32,701 nucleotides of DNA. Source: CAZTAK01 sp964611585. GTDB taxonomy: Bacteria; Pseudomonadota; Alphaproteobacteria; SHVP01. Below the pieces are notes generated by a model. The model had not been told where the DNA came from. It saw nothing but the letters and a program-made list of their open reading frames with translations, and made no database searches. Below are positions 16,426 through 24,297 of the stretch, piece after piece (the stretch's first letter is position 1; each line of letters begins with the position of its first letter). The stretch spans positions 1 to 32,701 of the forward strand of contig CAZTAK010000029.1 in assembly GCA_964611585.1 (NCBI GenBank). Direction: 5' to 3'. The position numbers and the translations under genes are program-made.

Positions 16426-16558
16426 TGCGCGCTTGGGTCCCCCACTGCGCCGCCTCGGCGCGCGCGCCCGGTTTTCGGCCACTGCCGGTTCCGGTCCAGG
16501 ACGTGTTTTGATTTTCCGCGTAGTCGTCGTTTAGGTACCCTATGGTTCCTCCCCAACT

Positions 16559-16585
16559 GGCCCCCAAGCGGGGGCCATTTTTTTT
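16559..16585 (+). terminator. Strong intrinsic terminator
   Basis: GGCCCCC (16559-16565) and GGGGGCC (16570-16576) form a perfect 7-base stem with an AAGC loop, followed by eight Ts (16578-16585). It would end the transcript of the hypothetical gene at 15958-16425. Confidence 0.9.
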
Positions 16586-16595
16586 CGCGCCGCGC

Positions 16596-16663
16596 CACCG
16601 CCGCCGATCAGGTTTTCAAAAACAATATCGCCAGCCCGGGCGACTCCGATTCGCCTCGATTTG
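16596..16663 (+). repeat. Decayed copy of the GST 3' end and flank
   Basis: An ungapped alignment with 13323-13390 gives about 54 of 68 identical bases by eye. It covers the last codons of the GST (DPIFNTSIAS becomes DQVFKNNIAS), its stop (changed to CCG) and the first part of dispersed repeat B. No upstream GST body is present. The rest of 16426-16787 holds only the terminator. Confidence 0.6.
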
Positions 16664-16787
16664 CCAACGGTGCGGACTTGCAGTGGGAAGACGAAATGCG
16701 GGGGATCGACCGGCACGGGTTGCACCCCTAGGCCGGGGCAATCGTTCGTGATAATCCTGACCGCCATCGCAAGGACGGGACTGTGAC

Positions 16788-18317
16788 GTGTCGGCACCGG
16801 TGGCACTCCATGAATTGATCGGACGCGGCGAGCCCGATGCGGTTGCAATCGCCGCTCCGGGGCGCGCGCCGATGACCCACGAGGGCTTGCGCCGCCAGGT
16901 GTCGCAGACGGCGGACCGGCTCGCACAGTTGGGCTATGGACCCGCCGACCGCATCGCAATCGTGCTGCCGAACGGGCCCGACATGGCGACGGCATTCGTT
17001 TCGATCGGCGCGGTGCTGGCGACGGCCCCCCTCAACCCGGCCTACACCGCCGACGAGTTCCGGTTCTATCTGAACGACATCGGCGCCGCCGCGCTGGTGG
17101 CGGCGGCCGACGAGGAGGGCCCCGCGGTGGCGGTGGCGGGCGAACTTGGTATTGCGGTTCTGCGCCTTGAGGCGGAGGACGAAGCGGGCGCGTTTACTCT
17201 GGCGGGCGAGGCGGTCGCCGATGCGCGACCCGCCCAATTCGGCGGGTCCGATGCGACGGCGCTGTTGCTGCATACCTCGGGCACGACCTCGCGGCCGAAA
17301 CTCGTCCCCCTCAGCCAGGCCAACATCTGTGCCTCGGCCCACAACATTTGCGAATGCCTTGAACTTACCCCGCGCGACCGTTGCCTCAACGTGATGCCGC
17401 TTTTTCATATTCACGGCCTGATGGCGGCGGTTCTGTCGAGTCTGGCCGCGGGCGCCAGCGTCTATTGCACGCCGGGCTTCAATGCCCTCAAGTTCTTCGG
17501 CTGGCTGCAAGGCTCCGGCGCCACCTGGTACACCGCCGTGCCGACCATGCATCAGACGATCCTCGACCGCGCCGGACGCAACGAAGAAATCATCAACGGC
17601 CTGACGTTGCGGTTCATCCGGTCTTCAAGCGCCAGCCTTGCCCCCCAGGTGATGAAGCGGCTGGAAAAGATGTTGTCGGCGCCGGTGATCGAATCGTACG
17701 GCATGACCGAAGCCGCCCATCAGATGACATCCAATCCACTGCCGCCGCTGATGCGCAAACCCGGATCCGTCGGCCGGCCCGCCGGACCCGACATCGCGTT
17801 GATGGACGAGGACGGCCACATCCTCGGCTCCGCTGCCACCGGCGAGGTGGTGATTCGCGGCGACAACGTGATGACCGCTTATGAGAACAACGAAAAGGCC
17901 AACGCAGACGCCTTCACCGCCGGCTGGTTCCGCACCGGCGACCAGGGCCGCTTCGATTCCGAGGGCTACCTCGAGATCACCGGCCGCCTCAAGGAAATCA
18001 TCAACCGCGGTGGCGAGAAGATTTCGCCGCGCGAGGTGGACGAGGTTCTGATGGACCATGCGGCGGTGGACCAGGCGGTGACGTTCGCGGTTCCGCACGA
18101 AAAGCTGGGTGAAGACGTGGCCGCGGTGGTGGTGTTGCGCGCCGGTGGGCGCGCGGACGAACGCAGCCTGCGCGATCATGCCGCCGAACACCTGGCGCCG
18201 TTCAAGGTGCCGAGAACGATCCTGATCGTCGATGAAATTCCCAAGGGGCCGACCGGGAAACTGAAACGCATCGGGCTTGCCGCGACGCTCGGCCTCGAAG
18301 GAACGGGCAGCCAATGA
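16788..18317 (+). CDS. Acyl-CoA synthetase, oxalate-CoA-ligase-like
   Basis: Activates a carboxylic acid to its CoA thioester through an adenylate. The phosphate-binding loop reads HTSGTTSRPKLVPLSQ: the Ser before Arg, where most family members have Gly, is the form found in oxalyl-CoA synthetases (AAE3/Pcs60). Then come SYGMTEAAHQM, GWFRTGDQGRFD, GRLKEIINRGGEKISP and the C-terminal catalytic Lys in GPTGKLKR. At 509 aa it is a complete single-domain ligase without targeting sequence. Start is GTG at 16788. Its stop overlaps the next gene's start by four bases (ATGA), so the two are coupled. No oxalyl-CoA decarboxylase or formyl-CoA transferase gene is in the window. Confidence 0.85.
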   Translation: MSAPVALHELIGRGEPDAVAIAAPGRAPMTHEGLRRQVSQTADRLAQLGYGPADRIAIVLPNGPDMATAFVSIGAVLATAPLNPAYTADEFRFYLNDIGAAALVAAADEEGPAVAVAGELGIAVLRLEAEDEAGAFTLAGEAVADARPAQFGGSDATALLLHTSGTTSRPKLVPLSQANICASAHNICECLELTPRDRCLNVMPLFHIHGLMAAVLSSLAAGASVYCTPGFNALKFFGWLQGSGATWYTAVPTMHQTILDRAGRNEEIINGLTLRFIRSSSASLAPQVMKRLEKMLSAPVIESYGMTEAAHQMTSNPLPPLMRKPGSVGRPAGPDIALMDEDGHILGSAATGEVVIRGDNVMTAYENNEKANADAFTAGWFRTGDQGRFDSEGYLEITGRLKEIINRGGEKISPREVDEVLMDHAAVDQAVTFAVPHEKLGEDVAAVVVLRAGGRADERSLRDHAAEHLAPFKVPRTILIVDEIPKGPTGKLKRIGLAATLGLEGTGSQ

Positions 18318-19294
18318 AGATCGCGATCTATGGCGCCGGCGCCATCGGCGGCCACATCGGCGCGCTGCTGGCGATGCAGGGCGTTGACGTGACCCTGATC
18401 GCCCGTGGCGATCATCTCGCGGCGATGAAGAAAGACGGCCTCAAACTGGTGGACACGAACGGCGAGCATAAGGTGCGCCCGCGCTGCACCGACGACCCGG
18501 CCGACGCCGGGCCGCAGGACTATGTCATTCTGACTCTCAAGGCGCCTTCGGTTCCGGCCATCGCCGGGCAACTGGCGCCGATGCTGACGCCCGGTACGAC
18601 CGTCGTCACGGCGACGAACGGCATTCCGTTTTGGTATTTCCACGCCGCCGGCGGGCGTTACGAGGGCCGGCAACTCGATTCGGTCGATCCGGGCGGGGTG
18701 CTGTGGAAGACAATCGGGCCGGAACGGTGTCTCGGCTGCGTCGTGTGGAGCGCCGGCGAGATCGTCGCGCCCGGAGTCGTGCGCCACAGTTACGGCAACC
18801 GGATGCCGCTGGGCGAACCCGACGGAACGCGGTCTGAACGCGCAATACAGCTTTCCAGGGTGCTGATCGCGGCCGGACTCAAATCGCCGGTGCGGCCCCG
18901 GATCCGCAACGAAATCTGGATGAAGCTGTGGGGAAATCTCTCGTTCAATCCGGTCAGCGTCTTGACCCACGCAACGCTCGACAAACTTTCTGCCGCGCCC
19001 GAATCGCGGCCCGTGATCCGTACCATGATGGTCGAGGCGCAGGCCGTCGCCGAGGCGCTGGGGGTCGAGTTTCCGCTCGATGTCGATGCGCGCATTGCCG
19101 CCGCCGAGGAAGTCGGCGCCCACAAGACCTCGATGTTGCAGGACCTCGAACGCGGGCGAACGCTCGAAATCGACGCGCTGGTCAAGGTGGTTTCGGAAAT
19201 GGGACGGCTGGTGGAAGTACCGACGCCGACTATCGATCTGGTGTTGGGACTGGTGATCCAGCGCGCCCGCGAAACCGGGTGTTATCCGGCATGA
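18314..19294 (+). CDS. Ketopantoate reductase family protein (PanE/ApbA)
   Basis: NADPH-dependent 2-oxoacid reductase fold. IYGAGAIGGHIGALLA is the nucleotide-binding loop, VILTLKAPSVPAIAG follows, and the C-terminal helical domain has NEIWMKLWGNLSFNPVSVLT with the Lys and Asn expected of the family and PTPTIDLVLGLVIQRA. 326 aa. It overlaps the acyl-CoA synthetase by four bases and is 79 bases before an MFS gene. Many genomes hold several paralogues that act on other 2-oxoacids, so the coupling to an acyl-CoA ligase suggests a catabolic role rather than pantothenate synthesis; this is inference. Confidence 0.85.
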   Translation: MKIAIYGAGAIGGHIGALLAMQGVDVTLIARGDHLAAMKKDGLKLVDTNGEHKVRPRCTDDPADAGPQDYVILTLKAPSVPAIAGQLAPMLTPGTTVVTATNGIPFWYFHAAGGRYEGRQLDSVDPGGVLWKTIGPERCLGCVVWSAGEIVAPGVVRHSYGNRMPLGEPDGTRSERAIQLSRVLIAAGLKSPVRPRIRNEIWMKLWGNLSFNPVSVLTHATLDKLSAAPESRPVIRTMMVEAQAVAEALGVEFPLDVDARIAAAEEVGAHKTSMLQDLERGRTLEIDALVKVVSEMGRLVEVPTPTIDLVLGLVIQRARETGCYPA

Positions 19295-19373
19295 CGGTGC
19301 CGCCCCGTCTTGCCCGGGGCACACAGAGCCGCTAGAACCAACCGCCGACGGTTGCCTGAGTCCCCTCAACCCA

Positions 19374-20588
19374 ATGCCTGATTCAAAGACGACGCCCGCC
19401 TGGCGGCGGCCTGAAGTGCTGCTCCTGGTCGCGGCCGCGGCCTCGCCGCTGGCGTGGGCGACCTGGAGCGCGCTGCTCAACAACTTCGTCATCGAGCAAG
19501 CCGCCTTTACCGGGCGCGAAATCGGCATCCTGCAAAGCCTGCGCGAGGTGCCGGGGTTCCTCGCGTTTGCGGTCGTGTTTCTGCTTCTGATGATCCGCGA
19601 ACAGCGGTTGATGTACCTCTCGCTGGTGTTGCTGGGCGTCGGCACCGCGATCACCGGGTTCTTTCCCGACGCGCTCGGACTCTACGTCACCACCATGATC
19701 ATGTCGCTGGGGTTCCACTATTTCGAGACGGTGAAGGATTCGCTGGCGCTGCAATGGTTGAGAAGAGACCAGGCCGCGCACTGGCTCGGCCGGCTGATCT
19801 CGGTGGGATCGTTCGCCTCGCTTGTCGCCTTCTGTTTGATCTGGATGGCGATGAAGCTGGCGGGTCTTGATTTCGTCTGGATCTATGCCATCGGCGGCGG
19901 CGCCACGGTGGTGGCGGCACTGTGGCTGTGGGCGGCCTACCCACTGTTCCCGCAAAAAGTCGAGCAGCACAAGCGGATCATCCTGCGGCCGCGCTATTGG
20001 CTCTACTACGCGCTGACGTTTGCGGCGGGCGCGCGGCGGCAGATTTTCGTCGTGTTCGCGGCGTTTCTGCTGGTCGAGAAGTTCGGCCTCGACGCCAGCA
20101 CCATCGCCATTGTCTTCCTGATCAACGGCGCGACCACGGTGGCGTTTGCGCCGCAGATCGGCAAATGGATCGGACGTTGGGGCGAACGCAAGGCGCTGAC
20201 GTTCGAATACGTCGGGCTGATCCTGGTGTTTACGGCCTACGCCTTCGTCGATTCGTGGTGGTTGGCGGTCGGTCTCTACGTGATCGATCACCTTCTGTTT
20301 GCGATGGCGATTGCGATGAAGACCTATATTCAGAAGATCGCCGATCCCGCCGACATCGCCCCGACCGCGGGCGTGAGTTTTACCATCAACCACATCGCCG
20401 CCGTGGTTTTGCCGGCGGTGCTCGGGTTGTTGTGGCTGGTTTCGCCGGCGGCGGTATTTCTCGCCGGCGCGGCGATGGCGGCGGTGTCGCTGGCGCTGGC
20501 GCGCCTGGTGCCCAAAGACCCCGACATCGGCAACGAAGTCGCGCTGCCGTTCCGCCCGCGTCCCCTCGCCGCCCCCGCCGCCGAATAA
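19374..20588 (+). CDS. MFS transporter
   Basis: About twelve hydrophobic segments over 404 aa, for example VLLLVAAAASPLAWATW, VPGFLAFAVVFLLLMI, LMYLSLVLLGVGTAITGFF and VVLPAVLGLLWLVSPAAVFLAGAA. The loops carry conserved charged residues (REQRLMYL, WGERKALTFEY). Substrate unknown. It could be the exporter or importer for the metabolite handled by the two upstream genes, but a 79-base gap separates them. The next gene, a muramidase, starts 47 bases after its stop and has its own ribosome binding site. Confidence 0.82.
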   Translation: MPDSKTTPAWRRPEVLLLVAAAASPLAWATWSALLNNFVIEQAAFTGREIGILQSLREVPGFLAFAVVFLLLMIREQRLMYLSLVLLGVGTAITGFFPDALGLYVTTMIMSLGFHYFETVKDSLALQWLRRDQAAHWLGRLISVGSFASLVAFCLIWMAMKLAGLDFVWIYAIGGGATVVAALWLWAAYPLFPQKVEQHKRIILRPRYWLYYALTFAAGARRQIFVVFAAFLLVEKFGLDASTIAIVFLINGATTVAFAPQIGKWIGRWGERKALTFEYVGLILVFTAYAFVDSWWLAVGLYVIDHLLFAMAIAMKTYIQKIADPADIAPTAGVSFTINHIAAVVLPAVLGLLWLVSPAAVFLAGAAMAAVSLALARLVPKDPDIGNEVALPFRPRPLAAPAAE

Positions 20589-20635
20589 GCCGCCCGTCGC
20601 CCGGCCGCTACAACCAGCCCTTCAGGGGGCCATGG

Positions 20636-21301
20636 GTGAACCACCATCCCAAGGCACACCTCGACCGCCAGGCGTTCTATGAGCACGCCAAATCATGGGA
20701 TATCGAAAGGGACGTTCCGTGGATGTATCAGGACAAAAATCACCATGTGACGGTCGGCATCGGGCACAAGATCGAAAGTGCGGAAGACGCCGTCGATCTG
20801 GCGCGTCTTTTCGAGAACCGCGAAGAGCGAGGGCGCCCGGTGACGCGCGAAGAAATCCTCGAAGCGTTCGCTATCGTATCCAGCCCCGAACACACGGGAA
20901 ATTTCGACGCCAGCCACTACGAACCGCTGACGACGCTGCGCCTGAAAACCCTGGAAAGCTTCGATCTCTTTCACGACGACGTGGACGAGATTCTCCGCCA
21001 ACTGATGGCGCACGAACAATATTCGCAAACCAAGTTCGATACCTTTCCGCCCGAGGCCAAATTCGCCATCGCCGATTTGGCATTCAATATGGGCGCCCGC
21101 CGCCTGGCGATTGATTACCCTATTTTCACCGGCGCGGTTCATCATCGCAACTGGGCCCTGGCGGTCCGGTAATCGAACCGTCCCGGCCTCCGCGAAGCAC
21201 GCAACACAAAAATCCGCGAACTTCTTGAAAAGGCCGCAAAGAAGGAACCGTTCTTTCTCGACCCTTCTTGCAGGAAACCAAGGGCCCGCCAGCTGCGATA
21301 G
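20636..21301 (+). pseudogene. T4-lysozyme-like (GH24-type) muramidase, copy B (in-frame stop)
   Basis: Start GTG at 20636 follows AGGGGG by about six bases. The catalytic triad of T4 lysozyme is visible as E24, D33 and T39 (ERDVPWMYQD, VTVGIGHKIES), with the same 9 and 6 residue spacing. LAFNMGARRL matches the VFQMG block. A TAA at 21170-21172 (codon 179) follows HHRNWALAVR. The same frame then continues SNRPGLREARNTKIRELLEKAAKKEPFFLDPSC to 21298, which aligns with copy A (SRRSELD..., ARRNDEVQGWFNQAAKANPYFVDPTC). One base change, GAA to TAA, explains the break. There is no low-complexity N-terminal region as in copy A and no signal peptide. Convergent with the paralogue of the four-cysteine protein. 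The truncated product may or may not be active. Confidence 0.75.
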
Positions 21302-21316
21302 CTGCGGCAGGAATAC

Positions 21317-21341
21317 GAATTATTATCTTCGGCGATAATTC
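21317..21341. terminator. Hairpin between convergent muramidase and four-cysteine-protein genes
   Basis: GAATTAT (21317-21323) pairs with ATAATTC (21335-21341); the loop includes C-TTCG-G, a stable tetraloop. It is AT-rich in a GC-rich setting and lies between two converging genes, so a two-way terminator is likely. The remaining 21302-21384 shows no gene. Confidence 0.4.
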
Positions 21342-21384
21342 TTGCAGACGTATCGCGGCGAATCGGCGTCGGCGCTCTGCCACC

Positions 21385-22182
21385 TTATTCAAGACCCCGG
21401 AGCGGCGCGGGTTCGTCGTAGGTCGCCTTGCAGGTGTAGCCACGGCTTTCACGGTCTTTCGGATCGAGCAAGTAGAGGACGCCGTTTGCCGTGTCGCGCC
21501 CGAGCAAAAACAGGACGGTCGGGCTATGCCGGCCCCCTCGGATACTCATGTGAGAACGTATGAGGATGTCTTCGAGACCGTCGCCGGTGAAGTCCGCCAA
21601 GGCGAGGATTTTCAAGCCAACATAGTCATACGGCGTCGTATAGGAAGCCGATGTCTCGTCAATAGGCTTGATCGATTCGAATTCGTCGAAAGTGCTCCAC
21701 GGTATCCGGTGTTTGTCGGCGAGCAGCATGCGGCAGTTGTAATCGCTGCTTACGGGCAGCGCGATGATGACGGGCAGAAAATCGGGCGAGCGCTGGTCGA
21801 GCCGAAAGGACCGGACGAAGCTTCGGGCGGCCGGTTGGGCCTTTTTCAGAAGCTCAATGGCATTGCATTCTGCCTTGAAGTACAGATAACGCTCGTAATT
21901 GTTCCGGCCGCTTGGCGAATACCCCTCGGCGGTTAATTCATCGATCGACACACAGCTATCCATCTCCACATCTTCGCGTGTGCGGTCGCGGGGGTGATAG
22001 GCGGGAACCACACGGTCTTCGCCAAAATACAAAGCAAGGCGCTCGTCGATTTGGTTCAGGCTTTCGAGTTCGAGTTTTTCCGACCACCACACCGGATAGG
22101 TATCCTGGGCGGCGGCGGGCAGGACGCTCCAACCTGCGGCAACGAGGGTCGCGAAAAATGCCAGGGCGCACCATCGATTCAT
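21385..22182 (-). CDS. Exported four-cysteine protein, copy B
   Basis: Family not recognised. Signal peptide MNRWCALAFFATLVAAGWSVLPAAAQ, then the mature protein starts near DTYPVWWSEKLELESL. Four cysteines (DSC, AEC, YNC, YTC) correspond in order to those of copy A and could form two disulfides in the periplasm. A Ca-binding-like loop ADFTGDGLEDILI is followed by HSPTVLFLLGRD, again as in copy A. The length is 265 aa from the ATG at 22182; ATGs at 22206, 22209 and 22242 are possible but add a polar n-region. None has a clear ribosome binding site. It faces muramidase copy B. A periplasmic cognate, inhibitor or immunity role is a hypothesis based only on this repeated pairing and the export signal. 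Confidence 0.7.
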   Translation of the reverse strand: MNRWCALAFFATLVAAGWSVLPAAAQDTYPVWWSEKLELESLNQIDERLALYFGEDRVVPAYHPRDRTREDVEMDSCVSIDELTAEGYSPSGRNNYERYLYFKAECNAIELLKKAQPAARSFVRSFRLDQRSPDFLPVIIALPVSSDYNCRMLLADKHRIPWSTFDEFESIKPIDETSASYTTPYDYVGLKILALADFTGDGLEDILIRSHMSIRGGRHSPTVLFLLGRDTANGVLYLLDPKDRESRGYTCKATYDEPAPLRGLE

Positions 22183-22296
22183 CTGAGTTGTGTTTCGCAA
22201 GTTCATCATGAAACATACGATGCGCGGCGATTGCGGCGCCATAGTGGCAAAGGTGTGAAATCATTCGCCTAAGATTTGGGCCCGCGCCGGCCGCGC

Positions 22297-22437
22297 GACG
22301 GTATCGGACGTTTTCCGCTAGCGGTTGCCGCCGGCCATTCCACGCCGCCGCCCCGACGGCGTGCGGTCTGCGACCGCGCGGCAGCGAAAGCGCGGCCGAA
22401 ACGGGCCAGCCGCGGGACGTTATCGGACGTTCGCCGC
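22297..22437. repeat. Pair of 22-bp direct repeats in a gene-free stretch
   Basis: 22297-22318 and 22416-22437 share GACG-TATCGGACGTT and GCCGC-like ends, about 18 of 22 bases, 119 bases apart. Apart from these repeats, 22243-22572 holds no gene that I can support. Confidence 0.35.
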
Positions 22438-22572
22438 CTTTTTCATTGCCGGAGCCCGCACCACCCGTCTAGAGTCGATGGACTTGCCTCGCGCAAGTCA
22501 TTCCTTCCCGCGCCCTAGCCGCGTCCGACCCCGCGTCCATCCCCGCTCCCGCCCCGCCGACTCCGCGCCGCC

Positions 22573-23802
22573 ATGACCGAACCAACGTCTGCGCCCCCAG
22601 CCCCGGCCGCCAGCCGTATGACGTTGTTGCGCGATTCCCGTTTCCGGCGCATTTGGCTCGCGGGCTTTGTCAACGACGGCATGCGCTGGCTCGAGCTTCT
22701 CGCGACCAGCGTCTATGTGTTCCAGGTCACCGGATCGGCGCTGACCGTCGCTCTCGTTCAAATGGCCCGCATGCTGCCCAACATGGTGGTGGGCTCGCTG
22801 ACGGGCACGCTGGCCGAGCGCATGAACCGCAAGACCCTGCTGCTGGCGGGTCTCGCGATCCAGTCAGTCGTTACCGCGGTGCTCACCGGACTCGCCGTGG
22901 CGGATATTCTTGAGATTTGGCACATTGCCGCCGGCGCGGTCGCTTCGGGGCTGGTGTTTACGACCGAATTCCCGGTTCGGCGCAACATGCTGGGCGAAAT
23001 CGCGGGAATCGAGAACGTCGGCACCGCGATGGGACTCGATTCAGTGACGCGAAATTCGACCCGCGTCGTCGGGCCGGCGCTGGGCGGGTTTCTGGTTCAA
23101 TTTGTCGGCATCGAAGGCGCCTACTTTCTCGCCTCGGCCCTGTTCGCGGTCAGTTTCGCGATCTTGATGCCGCTTGCCTACAAGTCGGTACGGGCCTCCG
23201 AGGAGGGCCGCAAGTTCCTCGAAAACCTGCTCGACGGGTTCCGCTACGTGCGCAGCCACCGAGGCATCGTTGCGACGCTGCTGGTCACGGTGGTGATGAA
23301 CGTTTGGGGTTTCGTCTATATGGCGATGGTCCCCGCTATCGGCGAAGGAAGCCTGGGCCTGAGTGCCTTTCCGATCGGAGTCCTTGTCGCCGCGGAAGGC
23401 GTGGGCGCGATGCTGGGGGCGCTGTGGCTCGCGTTCTATGGCCAGCCGCGGTACTACACCAAGTATTACTTTTTCGGACCGGCGATTTTTTTCGTCGCGA
23501 TTCTATTGTTCGCCAATTCCCATATTTTCGTTGTGTCGTTGATCATTCTGTTGATCGGCGGGTTCGGAATGGCCGGATTCAGCACCATGCAATCGACGAT
23601 CCCGTTCCTGCAATCGGACCCGGCCATGCGCGCCCGGGTGATGGGATTGTTGTCGGTTTCGATCGGCAGCGGACCGGTTGGCATGCTGCACGTGGGCCTT
23701 TTGGCCAACACCTTCGGCGCAACGACCGCCGTCACGATTATCGCCGTCGAGGGCCTGATCGCTCTGGCGCTGGTGTACGTGTTGTGGCCTGAGGCCCGTT
23801 AA
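22573..23802 (+). CDS. MFS transporter (EntS/MFS_3-like)
   Basis: 409 aa with about ten to twelve membrane segments. RFRRIWLAGFVNDGMRWLELLATSVYVFQVTGSALTVALV at the start and GTLAERMNRKTLLLAGL (the MFS loop motif) fit the MFS_3 / enterobactin-exporter-like group; TTEFPVRRNMLGEIAGIENVGTAMGLDS follows. RVMGLLSVSIGSGPVGMLHVGLLA is the matching region of the second half. Substrate unknown; no siderophore genes are nearby. Its upstream region is the gene-free 22243-22572. Confidence 0.82.
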   Translation: MTEPTSAPPAPAASRMTLLRDSRFRRIWLAGFVNDGMRWLELLATSVYVFQVTGSALTVALVQMARMLPNMVVGSLTGTLAERMNRKTLLLAGLAIQSVVTAVLTGLAVADILEIWHIAAGAVASGLVFTTEFPVRRNMLGEIAGIENVGTAMGLDSVTRNSTRVVGPALGGFLVQFVGIEGAYFLASALFAVSFAILMPLAYKSVRASEEGRKFLENLLDGFRYVRSHRGIVATLLVTVVMNVWGFVYMAMVPAIGEGSLGLSAFPIGVLVAAEGVGAMLGALWLAFYGQPRYYTKYYFFGPAIFFVAILLFANSHIFVVSLIILLIGGFGMAGFSTMQSTIPFLQSDPAMRARVMGLLSVSIGSGPVGMLHVGLLANTFGATTAVTIIAVEGLIALALVYVLWPEAR

Positions 23803-23951
23803 ACGGCGGCCTCATCCGCCGCGGGCGCGAAGCTGGTGCCGGGGATGCAGAATGCGCTGCCCGGTGGTGACGGCCGTCACCGCCACCAGCGAAACCCGCG
23901 GCGCACGGGGGCAGATGTTCATCTTTTTGCCCGAACGGCGGTGAAGGCGCC

Positions 23952-24266
23952 TTAGCCGGGCACCCCGGCGGCATCGTAATCGCAAACAACGAAATCCATG
24001 ACCGGCACCATCAGCGCGCGCATTTCGTGATGCAGGGGATGGGCCTGATAGGTGTCGTGATCGGCGCTCGAATCGAAAACGCTGAGATTGACGTGGGTGA
24101 AGCCCTTGCCCCGGTCGGAGGCATTGGGCCCGAAGTAACGGTGCCGGAGCCCGGGCACCGCCGCCTTGATCCGGCGCACCAAATCTTGCACCTGGCCGAA
24201 AAATTCAGGCGCGGGCGGTTCGTGAAACCGGATCAGCACCATATGATAGAACGCGCCGTCGGCCAT
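23952..24266 (-). CDS. Dabb (stress-responsive A/B barrel) family protein
   Basis: Small dimeric alpha-beta-barrel protein of about 104 aa. FYHMVLIRFHE at the start and THVNLSVFDSSADHDTYQAHPLHHEMRALMVPVMDFVVCDYD match the Dabb pattern (HxVLxxF, then HP.H). Start is ATG at 24266 after GGGAGAA; the longer frame upstream is Arg-rich shadow. Last gene of the minus-strand run, 31 bases after the MFS gene. Dabb domains include small-molecule cyclases and degradative enzymes, so a role in the local catabolic pathway is possible but not shown. 23803-23951 holds nothing that I can support. Confidence 0.8.
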   Translation of the reverse strand: MADGAFYHMVLIRFHEPPAPEFFGQVQDLVRRIKAAVPGLRHRYFGPNASDRGKGFTHVNLSVFDSSADHDTYQAHPLHHEMRALMVPVMDFVVCDYDAAGVPG

Positions 24267-24297
24267 CGGATTCTCCCGTTTGCGGCAAGCGCACGCC

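Noticed and set aside
18176..19654. A 492-codon minus-strand frame across two genes
   Set aside because: It covers the antisense of the ketopantoate-reductase-family gene and its flanks, has no recognisable motifs, and breaks the clear plus-strand operon.
13542..21301. Stop-codon reassignment or selenocysteine/pyrrolysine insertion
   Set aside because: The two in-frame stops differ (TAG in the thiolase, TAA in the muramidase), neither position suits a special residue, and other genes end normally in TAG and TAA.
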